Shown here: positions 18,601 through 24,693 of the stretch, piece by piece
How positions within the stretch are numbered: position 1 is the stretch's first letter
Layout of the letters: the number at the start of each line of letters is the position of its first letter
Source of the DNA: Adhaeribacter aquaticus DSM 16391
Lineage (GTDB): Bacteria; Bacteroidota; Bacteroidia; Cytophagales; Hymenobacteraceae
Reading direction: 5' to 3'
DNA: 58,850 nucleotides
Assembly: GCF_000473365.1 (NCBI RefSeq)
Contig: NZ_KI421517.1
Span: forward strand, 2,695,945-2,754,794
The notes under the pieces: model-generated
Told to the model about the DNA's origin: nothing
Databases searched by the model: none
The model's input: only the letters and a program-made list of their open reading frames with translations
Translations under genes and position numbers: made by a program

Positions 18601-18660
18601 GTCTTTATCTTCGATTTGGGCTGTGAATGTTAACGGGGCGCCATTTATTTCTACTGCCAT
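12697..18660 (-). CDS. tail tape measure protein, 1987 aa
   Basis: By far the longest gene. Most of it is alpha-helical coiled coil rich in Lys, Glu, Gln and Ala, as expected for a tape measure protein. A hydrophobic stretch at about 655-690 (LVNIAGAFGLVGLVDTL) is followed by the conserved block with VSVKASGVDRAFSKIG. A second hydrophobic segment lies at about 1500-1545 (SSAGAIFAGLASKDPLAVL). At about 0.15 nm per residue, the known tape-measure rule, the tail would be near 300 nm. It follows the frameshifted chaperone genes, though a plus-strand toxin-antitoxin island separates them, and precedes the tail-tip genes. Confidence 0.95.
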   Translation of the reverse strand: MAVEINGAPLTFTAQIEDKDFDKGIENILRKTKALQDAEMKRFEVGIKKQTEYNKLLLQNPGVNKNLDAETALQVKAFQKLEAALNKLKKDKEDLNAAFAKGNTGQDVFRAKLAEIVQEEQKLAKTMAEVSIQLSKSDSLQKAGTAAITAKRRQLEQLEQAYLKLSTAEQGGDKGKSLQNNIANAKQELKSLEGAFRSLSNNAFNNLAGKVQQLEEFKRVADEIQGTDGLSFEVDFGLLPEKMEQLETLKKELAELEETRSAKLNLTTDFDKVAEDIQAYETALSSLNEKELALTNSIDDRAASLLKNEDIQKIATANVEDQIAKLESLKLSYSQLSEEDKGSNRGLALASSIEKLKGEVEGLNAALKDTGSGVSNETAAKIQGVVQLKDQYRSLLTIQKELANVKVSKIDLESNLKSAAIDVDTYGKSLQNLEDQERDLLVAYQKQSDAIRLNAEFQKSGTELIKERTKEIAKLKAAYQNLPTSSKIDVSVGGEMKASIAELEQELTTLKNILNNLDSSGNFNKSAASAQQFRKSIESIEIEMASYEAIVRKATDPGIIKQYTAEIKKLQKEIQQMKNAGAEGYDRWGRPLKEQLSIIGRLERAAQLYKNAIATATDPDNITKYNKKLEDVETRLTRAHNAGRTGFDAVGNAIEKNNNKLSQFRGTLVNIAGAFGLVGLVDTLVDFGRELVGVSVKASGVDRAFSKIGDATYLEKLRKETKGFVSDFELERLTVKANNLNIPLKDMGTYLLFASTRAKETGESVEKMTDDIVEGLGKESLRIIDNLGISQKAVREEMKAGGTMAEAVGRIMRREMGEAGVEVDTLADKTNRMSATWDNAKKSIAGFFTRLANPQGANDQVIGALTKRATDQLKFDKANADQRQRIINDQIKKVADLSKAYEQAQRTAATSNSGLDGGRADRMAKQAGEELQAAKNVLQTIKEQNREFEKKERINRGNLTIAEAEERLAKAQENLQNTDDDATRKKYQKQVDDYTNQLEVLRRNGNAEFGKLLSDVDTNYKKLVDMATDEEDLKQIQEGLRKKIGSLAPNDKEIGRLQVRLKEVNKLLEGYEIKEKAKGQALDNRSYEQRIALLQKLAELETKYNAKNLSPDELANEQLQDEFKKMANEIGKFNRDPKNKIKIPVARLEELRVKATADLVYKQETEKLKIEMERQKGIFQEYENFKLVVGKEEADKRFAYDKKAFDNYGAYVESELAKMDTSKNLTPAEQQKFDMLKNESKAYWEQERKLRTQNLQEALVATATFEQQRATIIAKFAKLAQELRNTKPNQNVDREIQELNRLMQVEINNAADAALKKTKIYQDASKQAIDYTKAELKAQIEATKKVLELTKGNNLIPDTFRTDLEAELSGLTFTLGLDDSSMEEIEADIAKINLALADINIGPEVRQNLEKQLGTLELKLKFKTDGAYLANLKKEKQRIEKALSSSLTTPETAAELRDKLAGVNEEIDKAEKGFGEIAERLQKVSVLLNAAANLVSKIDVEAGKALNTFSGIASSAGAIFAGLASKDPLAVLTGSIGVISGLVDLMDRSDEKREAAAKRQQIALEKTKSVLQEMSRLLSDQARAIERALGVDKITSYKDQLNLINIQFRKTISDLTNLKLNITVQGRRRGEQEIQSYAIALKNLNDLINQTGRGTSRPVEGGLDTIEAALEANRKVINEIQKDLASGSLSGQVEELKELIAKYQELEEQVEQYKAKLQEVLTGTTFGSIVDSMADGFKQGFKNAEQRAKFFADTFKDLMKNSIIESLKMQALEGPLKRFYDDFAKASDSDGGLDAGEIEDLERIYKEILTNAEKKFAELQKLAGIDFADPTNSNANSLQGGIERMSQQTAEIIAGQLSGMRLGIIDISQTAKQILAAIISPGTANIPAAGNNTFSIPGMLEVANNTAQIAGSNERIALSVYDQLQISIQALSYHKEIAQNTGMTATAAAQIVKNTDAINNMATTLKNIEKNQTSGSNALNANGFGRG

Positions 18661-18786
18661 GCCTAGTTTGATATAGTTCCCCCAATTTCAGGAATACTCA
18701 GCAGGCGCTTTTGATTAAGTAGTGGTAACTGGTTAGAGGTAAGGAGAAAATATTTAAGCACCAATAAATTAATATATCACTTATTA

Positions 18787-18818
18787 GTTGTCCATTTGAC
18801 AACTTGGTATTATCTTTG
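18787..18818 (+). promoter_or_regulatory. higBA promoter and operator
   Basis: GTTGTC (18787-18792) and GACAAC (18798-18803) form a perfect 6-bp inverted repeat with a 5-base spacer, and TATCTTTG at 18811-18818 fits the -7 box. The toxin ATG is 29 bases further on. HigA proteins usually repress their own promoter by binding such dyads, so this is the likely operator. Confidence 0.55.
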
Positions 18819-18846
18819 ACGTATAATACTTGAAACAGCAGAATAG

Positions 18847-19140
18847 ATGAATGTTATTAGCTACCCCACAATAAAAGAATTTTTTGAGGGAAATGCAGCT
18901 TCAAAATCATATCTTTTAGACTGGTATCACACAACTAAAAAAGCTAATTGGAACAATGTTAACGAAATGCGTTTAGACTTTCCAAGTGCTGAAATGGTAG
19001 TTGATAACAAGGTAGTTTTTAATATTAAGGCCAATGATTTTCGCTTGGTGGCTATTGTTTTATTTAAGGCTAAAAGGGTACAAATAATCTTTATCGGAAC
19101 CCATGCCGATTATAGCAAAGTAAAAATAAAAGACCTTTAA
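18847..19140 (+). CDS. higB: HigB-type toxin (RelE-fold mRNA interferase)
   Basis: 97 residues with the HigB layout: N-terminal helices (TIKEFFEGNAASKSYLLDWY), a Trp before a central segment (KANWNNVNEMRLDF), two beta strands (KVVFNIKANDFRLVAIV) and a terminal strand with IIFIGTHADYSKV. The family cleaves mRNA on the ribosome during growth arrest. The antitoxin gene follows 46 bases downstream on the same strand, the toxin-first order typical of higBA. It lies between the tape measure and chaperone genes in opposite orientation, so it is a moron that could stabilise the prophage. Confidence 0.8.
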   Translation: MNVISYPTIKEFFEGNAASKSYLLDWYHTTKKANWNNVNEMRLDFPSAEMVVDNKVVFNIKANDFRLVAIVLFKAKRVQIIFIGTHADYSKVKIKDL

Positions 19141-19186
19141 AAGAGGCCTTTATAAATTAAGATTTAACCGTTATAATGACTTTAAG

Positions 19187-19552
19187 ATGGATTCTCTATT
19201 AATCAAAACAGAAGCTGATTACCAGGCAGCATTAAAAAGAATCCGGCAATTAGGTGAGCCGGAAGAAGGGACCGCTGAGTATGAACAAGCAGAAATTCTA
19301 ACCATGCAACTGGTTAAATATGAAGAAGAAAACTATCCAGCGGAGGAACTTGACCCAATTGAATACCTGAAAATTAGAATGGAGGTATTAGGATTAACTC
19401 AAAATGACCTGGTGCCTTATTTTGGAAATAAAGGCAATGTATCCAAGGTGCTTAATCGCAAAAGAGATTTAAGCCTTAACAATATCCGGGCACTATATAA
19501 AGGTTTACGGCTCTCACTGGAGGTTCTGGTTAAAGAACCGACCCATGCCTAG
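19187..19552 (+). CDS. higA: HigA-type antitoxin with Xre HTH
   Basis: 121 residues. An acidic N-terminal region (IKTEADYQAALKRIRQL to about residue 48) binds and neutralises toxin in this family. Residues of about 62-115 form an Xre-type HTH with LGLTQNDLVPYFGNKGNVSK. It follows higB and probably represses their promoter at the 18787-18803 dyad. A separate 55-aa gene at 29517 encodes only a relative of this N-terminal region. Confidence 0.85.
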   Translation: MDSLLIKTEADYQAALKRIRQLGEPEEGTAEYEQAEILTMQLVKYEEENYPAEELDPIEYLKIRMEVLGLTQNDLVPYFGNKGNVSKVLNRKRDLSLNNIRALYKGLRLSLEVLVKEPTHA

Positions 19553-19592
19553 CTATTAACTAATATTTAAAGAGCCTGTAAAGAAGAATAAA

Positions 19593-19832
19593 ATGGATTT
19601 AGATCAACTAAAAGTATCAATACCAGAAGTAAGGGAAGAGAAGGTAAAATTAGAGCGCAATATTGTAAAGTTGCTACATGAATTCTATGATAAAACAGGT
19701 GTGCTGCCTGATAATATTACTTACAAGTCAGAATTATTTTATGTTGAAGAAAGCTCTGCCCCAATAGATATTAGGGTTGAGGTAAACGTGGAATTAAATA
19801 TTAAAATAAACTCTAATGAAGGACAACAATAA
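19593..19832 (+). CDS. small protein, paralogue of the 12457-12645 protein
   Basis: 79 residues with an amphipathic N-terminal helix (EVREEKVKLERNIVKLLHEF), a KTGVLPDNI turn and a C-terminal strand rich in Val and Ile (IRVEVNVELNIKI). The match to the minus-strand 62-aa protein beyond the tape measure gene is clear in order and key residues, though they diverge. It is 40 bases after higA and may be on the same transcript. Function unknown. Confidence 0.65.
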   Translation: MDLDQLKVSIPEVREEKVKLERNIVKLLHEFYDKTGVLPDNITYKSELFYVEESSAPIDIRVEVNVELNIKINSNEGQQ

Positions 19833-19964
19833 CAATCCAGAATAATAACGTAACTCTAATCAAAAAGAGGATATAATGCGAATGAGCTTTTTATAGAATC
19901 TGATGTTCATCCTTTGGCTGTAGATTTAAAGTATCAGTATTTTTAAATATCAAAATCTAAAATT

Positions 19965-20174
19965 ATGAGTAATTCAATTATAAAATTTAATGTTCATAGT
20001 TGTAAATATGAAACAATAGTTGGTGATAATGACGATAGTTTAAAGCTTATTGAGGGTAAACTTTCTAAAGTCGAGCCACAACAATTATACAATATGTTAC
20101 GAGTTTTAAATGACCAAAAAGAACTTTATTTGCTTAGGGAAGATAATGGGATAATGGAATATGTAGTTTTATAA
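19965..20174 (+). CDS. small accessory protein of unknown function, 69 aa
   Basis: No family is recognised. It is a short alpha/beta protein (SIIKFNVHSCKYETIVG, then a helix PQQLYNMLRVLNDQKELYLL). It is the last gene of the second plus-strand island and converges on the minus-strand chaperone genes with only 18 bases between stop codons, without a clear terminator. The preceding gap (19833-19964) holds nothing recognisable. Confidence 0.55.
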   Translation: MSNSIIKFNVHSCKYETIVGDNDDSLKLIEGKLSKVEPQQLYNMLRVLNDQKELYLLREDNGIMEYVVL

Positions 20175-20192
20175 AGCTTATAATAAATCTGA

Positions 20193-20456
20193 CTACCCAA
20201 CCCCCAATAGTTTATCCAGTTCACTATCCTCCATATCATCCGCATTTACCACATCCGGGCCTTTAGGTTTCGGAGTTTCTTTGGGAGAATCTTTATCATC
20301 GGAGGTATCAGACTGCGGAATAGTCGCTAGGTAAGCATTAACTTTTACCCAGGACATTTCCCATAAAACAGCCTCTTCACTCCATTTCCAGTATTTGGCT
20401 ATGCTTCCGATAAGTCCGAACGGGCTATTATCTCCGCGTTCTCCGCTGGGCTTGCC
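20193..20456 (-). CDS. tail assembly chaperone T-like extension (-1 frameshift)
   Basis: This frame has no good start codon of its own. It overlaps the end of the 20399-20926 gene in the -1 frame and stays open for 87 codons. It encodes GLIGSIAKYWKWSEEAVLW, EMSWVKVNAYLATIPQ and an acidic end, with coding character well past the upstream stop. In lambda and many siphoviruses a -1 slip at the end of gene G makes the G-T fusion used for tail assembly. A candidate site is CCTAAAG at 20456-20462, in the same phase as the lambda GGGAAAG. The slip itself is inferred. Confidence 0.6.
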   Translation of the reverse strand, partial: GKPSGERGDNSPFGLIGSIAKYWKWSEEAVLWEMSWVKVNAYLATIPQSDTSDDKDSPKETPKPKGPDVVNADDMEDSELDKLLGVG

Positions 20457-20926
20457 TTTAGGCTTAGGATGTCGGCTCCACGGGCCAAGGCAATAGAATT
20501 GGTAAAAGTTGTTAAATCTAACTTCTGAATCACATAAACCAGTACCGATAGCAACTCCTGATCATTGAAGTCCCACCGGATCCGGTTTAATAAAGCTTTG
20601 CTGGGCTCTTCCCGGCTGTTCTGCAAGGCAACTGCCACCACGTAGATAATGGTATCAATATGGTTAATTAAAAGCGTGTGCATGTCCTTTAAAGAACGCT
20701 CATTCAGGTTTACAATATCTGAAGGTATCTCCAATACCGCCTTGCTAACCCGGTACGCATTGCCCACTTTTAGGCGGTATATTTTATACTCCCGCTTGGC
20801 TGGTAGCAGCTTGTATTTCATCAGTAGCTCTTGCCACCTATTGCGGGGTTTAACGGATACGGTTAACACATCCGGCGTATCGACCAGGTTATCTACTACC
20901 TGCTTTAAAACTTCTTTATCTTCCAT
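20399..20926 (-). CDS. tail assembly chaperone (G-like), 175 aa
   Basis: The product from ATG 20926 begins MEDKEVLKQVVDNLVDTP and is largely helical (LLINHIDTIIYVVAVALQ, WDFNDQELLSVLVYVIQKL). Position and size match the first tail chaperone, which lies between the tail tube and tape measure genes and coats the tape measure during assembly. A GTG 15 bases upstream is in frame, but it sits at the base of a terminator, so the ATG is chosen. The 3' end overlaps the T-like frame. Confidence 0.7.
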   Translation of the reverse strand: MEDKEVLKQVVDNLVDTPDVLTVSVKPRNRWQELLMKYKLLPAKREYKIYRLKVGNAYRVSKAVLEIPSDIVNLNERSLKDMHTLLINHIDTIIYVVAVALQNSREEPSKALLNRIRWDFNDQELLSVLVYVIQKLDLTTFTNSIALARGADILSLKASPAENAEIIARSDLSEA

Positions 20927-20941
20927 TGTTCTGATAAACAC

Positions 20942-20970
20942 AAAACGCCTAGCATCAACCTAGGCGTTTT
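20942..20970 (-). terminator. perfect hairpin between tail tube and chaperone genes
   Basis: An 11-bp perfect stem (AAAACGCCTAG with CTAGGCGTTTT) has a 7-base loop and is flanked by T and A runs. On the minus strand it follows the tail tube gene and the 59-aa gene and precedes the chaperones. It probably trims transcription so that tail tube mRNA is made in excess of chaperone and tape measure mRNA. Confidence 0.85.
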
Positions 20971-20991
20971 ATTTAAATGTTCAAACTGTGG

Positions 20992-21171
20992 TTATTTTGC
21001 GGGGCCGTCCCCTTCTTTTTTTTTATCTGCATAAGTAGCCCGACCAGCTGATACTTCCCAATCAGCTACCTGCTGGCTTACTTCTACTTCCTCGCCTTTT
21101 TTGGCGGTTATAATTGTACCATTATCAGAAAGTGATACATCTTCCGATACTTTTATTTTAGCTTTTGCCAT
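20992..21171 (-). CDS. small virion-region protein, 59 aa
   Basis: It begins MAKAKIKVSEDVSLSDNGTI, has a central KKGEEVEVSQQVADW, then SAGRATYADKKK. This resembles small phage proteins of the form beta-beta, Gly-turn, helix, Gly-Arg-Ala, found near head-tail genes. A similar plan is seen in the 83-aa protein at 23350. It lies between the tail tube gene and the terminator. The role may be structural decoration; it is not shown by the sequence. Confidence 0.6.
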   Translation of the reverse strand: MAKAKIKVSEDVSLSDNGTIITAKKGEEVEVSQQVADWEVSAGRATYADKKKEGDGPAK

Positions 21172-21261
21172 TTTTATAAATTTAAAAGATGAAAAATACA
21201 GGGCGTGCTATCCGACTATAGAAATGTTGTTTCAGCTGTACACCAGGTTACTTCCCCAATA

Positions 21262-21768
21262 TTATGACTGGTAACCCATTACAATCGGAGAAACACCCGC
21301 TTTGTCCGGAATAAGGATGGTGCCAGTAAAGTCAATCCGGCCAGCATCCGTTTTGTTAATATTAATATTCAAACGGGGCACAATGGAAACTTTGGCCATG
21401 TCGTAACGCTTGTTATTTTTAGTGTTTACCCGAACGGATAGTATAACCGCGTTAATATTGGCCGGGGCATTCCAGACTTTAGCTGCGCCAGATCCGGATA
21501 CTGTGCCTCCGAAAGCAGCTTGTAAAGCTTCCGGCTCGGTGTTGTAAGTAGACCAGGCAACCCGCTTGGCGCCGGCAGTACTTTGGGAAATAATAGCGGT
21601 GTCGCTTTCCTCAATAAAAATTTCCGATAAGGTTCCTTCCTCGGTGGTAATGGAGAATGAATCCGACACGGTGTAGCCGAATTTTTCAGTCAGGGCGATG
21701 CTCATGCCACCATCGGCAGCAGGCGCTCCTGTTAATACTTGTGCTAAACCAAAGGTTACTTCTGGCAT
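21262..21768 (-). CDS. major tail tube protein
   Basis: 168 residues, beta-rich, with little charge clustering and many Thr, Ser, Val and Ala: VTFGLAQVLTGAPAADGGM at the start, then YTVSDSFSITTEEGTLSEIF, and MAKVSIVPRLNININKTD near the end. Length, composition and position (after the tail terminator and connector genes, before the chaperones) are those of a siphovirus tail tube subunit. It should be one of the most expressed virion proteins, in line with the terminator placed downstream. Confidence 0.75.
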   Translation of the reverse strand: MPEVTFGLAQVLTGAPAADGGMSIALTEKFGYTVSDSFSITTEEGTLSEIFIEESDTAIISQSTAGAKRVAWSTYNTEPEALQAAFGGTVSGSGAAKVWNAPANINAVILSVRVNTKNNKRYDMAKVSIVPRLNININKTDAGRIDFTGTILIPDKAGVSPIVMGYQS

Positions 21769-21799
21769 GACGTTATAATTTATTAGGTTAAAACTTCTT

Positions 21800-22234
21800 T
21801 TAGTGAATTGGAATATTTAATGCTTTAACAATCACCCTGAAATTGATAAAATGCTGGTTGTTTTCATCCCGAAACAAATTATCCTGCTGTACCTCAAAAA
21901 CATAATCCCCAGCAGCGGACCATGTTTCTTTTAAAGCTTCGTTAGTCAGGGTGGCTAACTCCACTAAGCGATTTATATCCGGCTGACTTTCGTCAAAAGC
22001 CCCGTCAAAAGAAAGTCTCAGGTTAGGCACATACACGTTGACGTTCAACACACCTTCCTGTATGGTGGCCCGGTTAAGGGTTAAGGAGTTAATAACCACA
22101 TCTTCCGCGCGAGAATTCGCAAGGCGCTGATAGAGGTATAATCTACCCGTAGGCTTCTTACTATTCGCAAACAACACACTGCCTTGCAGGTGCTGATGTA
22201 ATATCCCAGCGGCTTCTAATGCAGTAGTTATCAT
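21800..22234 (-). CDS. tail terminator / completion protein
   Basis: 144 residues: an N-terminal helix (TALEAAGILHQHLQG), then strands RLYLYQRLANSRAED and EGVLNVNVYVPNLRL, a helix with LVELATLTNEALKETW and a final strand NQHFINFRVIVKAL. This alpha/beta plan suits tail terminator proteins (lambda gpU-like), and the position just before the tail tube gene supports it. The start overlaps the gp10-like gene by 4 bases. Confidence 0.65.
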   Translation of the reverse strand: MITTALEAAGILHQHLQGSVLFANSKKPTGRLYLYQRLANSRAEDVVINSLTLNRATIQEGVLNVNVYVPNLRLSFDGAFDESQPDINRLVELATLTNEALKETWSAAGDYVFEVQQDNLFRDENNQHFINFRVIVKALNIPIH

Positions 22235-22689
22235 TGTTTCCCTAATTCCTGTATGGCCTTCATCAGGTCATTTCGTGCTCTAATGCTCGCGCCCGTGATA
22301 ACATCCCGTCCAAGGGCTGCTTCTAAATAACCAGCGTACTCCATTCCCGCAACTCCGATCAAGCAATAAGTGAAATTTTGATATTCACCTATCAGCGTCT
22401 CCAGAAATTGCCTCCCTGTTCTTGTTCCAGTAATCCGGTCAGTGCCAGTATCTGCTTGTTCAAAACCGCCGATTCCCATAATCTCTCCTTTATAGAGTAC
22501 AGCAAAGCCGATGCTACTGCGTAAATTCCCGGTTACATCACCATAGTCTCCGTTTTCTCGGGCGTAGCCTACAAAGCTTTCACCAATGTAAGTGAGCCTG
22601 GATATAATGGCTTTGTGCATTTTCTGCTCTTTCCAGGCTTCCAGCGTACGCCTAACTTCCCGCTCATTAAAATTGGGAGTTAAAGCCAT
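22231..22689 (-). CDS. HK97 gp10-like head-tail joining protein
   Basis: 152 residues. The order of features is that of HK97 gp10-type neck proteins: a basic helix with RRTLEAWKEQKMHKAII, TYIGESFVGYARENG, a TGNLRSSIGFAVLYKGEIM strand pair and the final VAGMEYAGYLEAALGRDV with a helix. The TGNLRSSI and MEYAGYLE motifs are characteristic. It overlaps both neighbours by 4 and 10 bases. It joins head and tail during assembly. Confidence 0.8.
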   Translation of the reverse strand: MALTPNFNEREVRRTLEAWKEQKMHKAIISRLTYIGESFVGYARENGDYGDVTGNLRSSIGFAVLYKGEIMGIGGFEQADTGTDRITGTRTGRQFLETLIGEYQNFTYCLIGVAGMEYAGYLEAALGRDVITGASIRARNDLMKAIQELGKQ

Positions 22690-23060
22690 ATCCGATTACC
22701 TAAAAATGGGTAGGGAAAAAACCTTTTAACCGTACCTTTCCCAATCAATTCATCTCCCTGGAAGATACTCACCTCCAGACCTTCCGGAATAGTCGGGCAA
22801 TCCTTAGGCAGATAAATGTCCCAGGTGTATTTCACCTCCTGGCCATCCTCACTTTTATGAGTAGTTCCTGCGGCTACCGGCCAGGCCCGGCAACCAACCT
22901 GCATTTCCTCGCTATCGGCTTCCGGTATAACCCAATGCCCGAAGCTATTTTGAGTTGGCTCACTACCGCCAAAGGAGAACGGGAAAGCGTAAGGAAATCC
23001 ACCTGCTACAGCACCGTTTATGCTGATAAATTTAAGGAGGTGAGGATACCGGATTACCAT
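22680..23060 (-). CDS. head closure protein, 126 aa
   Basis: A beta-rich protein with an OB-like core: EADSEEMQVGCRAWPVAA, then a strand pair around KYTWDIYLPKDCPTIPEG and LEVSIFQGDELIGKGTV. It ends with hydrophobic FLGNRIWL. The size, folding plan and position between the adaptor and gp10-like genes match a head closure protein that seals the portal after packaging. It overlaps the upstream adaptor by 7 bases and the gp10-like gene by 10. Confidence 0.6.
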   Translation of the reverse strand: MVIRYPHLLKFISINGAVAGGFPYAFPFSFGGSEPTQNSFGHWVIPEADSEEMQVGCRAWPVAAGTTHKSEDGQEVKYTWDIYLPKDCPTIPEGLEVSIFQGDELIGKGTVKRFFPYPFLGNRIWL

Positions 23061-23350
23061 AAATGTGACGCATCCCGAATGGTAGGAACACCTACCGGTT
23101 GCTGTAATTTTTCTATCTGGAGAAGCCGGGCTTCTACCTTGTGCTTTACCGAAAGCGGGCCTTCGGTAAAATCTGGCAGGGATACCAAAACACGTAATAA
23201 ATTTAATTCTGCCTGGGTTATTTCGTCTTTAGCAGCTGCGGAATAACTCGCATCGCCATCAATATCCATATCCAGGAGAACTTTTTCTATCAGCGTCTCA
23301 TTGGGTACCTCTACCATCAGGCAGGAAACCAGGGCTTCTCTTTTAGTCAT
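23054..23350 (-). CDS. head-tail adaptor protein, 98 aa
   Basis: A small, mainly helical protein (MTKREALVSCLMVEVPNETL, then AAAKDEITQAELNLLRVLVS) with a short C-terminal part IRDASHLW. It resembles the small adaptor common in Bacteroidetes phages, where it lies after the capsid gene. It should bind the portal and contribute to the connector ring. Junctions to neighbours are a TAATG overlap upstream and a 7-base overlap downstream. Confidence 0.6.
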   Translation of the reverse strand: MTKREALVSCLMVEVPNETLIEKVLLDMDIDGDASYSAAAKDEITQAELNLLRVLVSLPDFTEGPLSVKHKVEARLLQIEKLQQPVGVPTIRDASHLW

Positions 23351-23601
23351 TACTCAGCTGGCTGTTTTTCGCCTTCGCCATCTCCCGAATCAGAATTTTC
23401 ACCATCCGGATTTAAAAGCAAGCCTTGATCAAACAAGTTTTGCAGGCGCTTTTCATTAGCTACCGTGATCTCGTCACCCGGCTCCTGCATTACCTTTGTT
23501 TCGGCATTGCGGAAAGGTTTCAGAACTTCATAAGTAGCAGGTTTAGCGACTCTTTGAGGTGCATCCTCACCGGTGGTTTTATCTTTTTTCTTATCTGCCA
23601 T
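23350..23601 (-). CDS. small virion protein with acidic tail, 83 aa
   Basis: It begins MADKKKDKTTGEDAPQR and has a middle of YEVLKPFRNAETKVMQEPGD, EITVANEKRLQNLFDQGLL and a Ser/Gly/Glu tail. The turn-strand-helix plan resembles that of the 59-aa protein at 20992. Proteins of this form next to the capsid gene may be head fibre or vertex proteins. Its gene lies 2 bases after the capsid gene. No function is shown. Confidence 0.6.
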   Translation of the reverse strand: MADKKKDKTTGEDAPQRVAKPATYEVLKPFRNAETKVMQEPGDEITVANEKRLQNLFDQGLLLNPDGENSDSGDGEGEKQPAE

Positions 23602-23603
23602 GA

Positions 23604-24689
23604 CTATGCTTCGATTACAGTTGATTCTAATAAGTAAATAGAGTTCACGTTATTAATTACCGGGAATACCCGGGCCTGAGACTTCGTATGTTCAGAGAAA
23701 GAAGGATCTAACTTGTGATATTTAGATATAAGAATGTAAGGTGTAGGCTGTATATAGGTAGCCTTAGAAACAGTCTGACGGTTTTGTTCCGCTAAACGTG
23801 CATACACTAAGTCTCCAATAAAGCCATTTCCAGTTAAGAAAATAACATTACCAGCTTTCCACGGCTTAACCGGGGTATCTTCGCCGTTCTTTTCAACAAT
23901 GCAGGTCCGGTCCATAACTTCAAAAGTGAAGCCGTAACGACGATTTACCATTGAATTAAGCTGATCTGTATCGGGAGTAGGAATATTGCCTCCTACAAAA
24001 TTGGACTGGAAAGCAAACAACTCCTTCGCCTGGGTGGTATTGGCAATATTTTCCAAAGTATCTGAATCTAAACGCACACGGGTGATTACACGGCCATCTG
24101 CTTTAGCTTTGTTCAATACTTTTTTAATGTCGTCAAAAGGCTTGGAAGCAGTGTTTGTCCAAAGTGCAGCTACTCCAAATTTATTTTCATCCGGATAACC
24201 AAAATTAAGACGAACAGCGGTTCCTGTGTTATCTGAATCCGTTACTAAAGCAATACCGGTAGATAAGCCAAACTGGTAGGTATATTCGTTGCGTTCGTAG
24301 ATACCGGTAATAACTGCCGGTGTATCGTTAAAAAACATTTCAACTGCGGCTTCCTGTTGTCCAATGGCTACTAGCGTATCCAATTGAGTAAGCTCGTTTT
24401 CATTCAGTTGTTTATGCATCCCGATTTTTGGAATTTCGCCGGTTGCTTTACCCATTGAAGGGCGTTTTTTTACTGGTAATTCTGAGTCCATTGCAACCAC
24501 ATCAGCCATTACTGCCCGATTTGAAAATGTGGTGCTTTCCCACTTACCGGTTACCGAAAATACCGGGCGCAATTCCCGTGTATGCAAATAAGCCTGTGGC
24601 CCGGTTATACCGTTTAGCGTTTCCACAGTCCCTAATGACAGGCCCCGGAAATACTGCTGTACCCATTCTAAATATAAACTTTCTTCCAT
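23604..24689 (-). CDS. major capsid protein (phage capsid E family)
   Basis: 361 residues with features of the lambda gpE-type family: an N-terminal helix with LEWVQQYFRGLSLGTVE, an early strand FSVTGKWESTTFSNRAV, the segment PKIGMHKQLNENELTQL, a central domain with WTNTASKPFDDIKKVLNKAK, and the C-terminal LFAFQSNFVGG and TYIQPTPYILISKYHKLDPS. Its neighbours are a decoration gene and a scaffold-like gene upstream. It forms the icosahedral shell with HK97 fold. Confidence 0.9.
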   Translation of the reverse strand: MEESLYLEWVQQYFRGLSLGTVETLNGITGPQAYLHTRELRPVFSVTGKWESTTFSNRAVMADVVAMDSELPVKKRPSMGKATGEIPKIGMHKQLNENELTQLDTLVAIGQQEAAVEMFFNDTPAVITGIYERNEYTYQFGLSTGIALVTDSDNTGTAVRLNFGYPDENKFGVAALWTNTASKPFDDIKKVLNKAKADGRVITRVRLDSDTLENIANTTQAKELFAFQSNFVGGNIPTPDTDQLNSMVNRRYGFTFEVMDRTCIVEKNGEDTPVKPWKAGNVIFLTGNGFIGDLVYARLAEQNRQTVSKATYIQPTPYILISKYHKLDPSFSEHTKSQARVFPVINNVNSIYLLESTVIEA

Positions 24690-24693
24690 TTTC

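Noticed and set aside
20927-20941. GTG start for the G-like chaperone
   Set aside because: It touches the base of the terminator stem; the ATG at 20926 needs no read through the hairpin.
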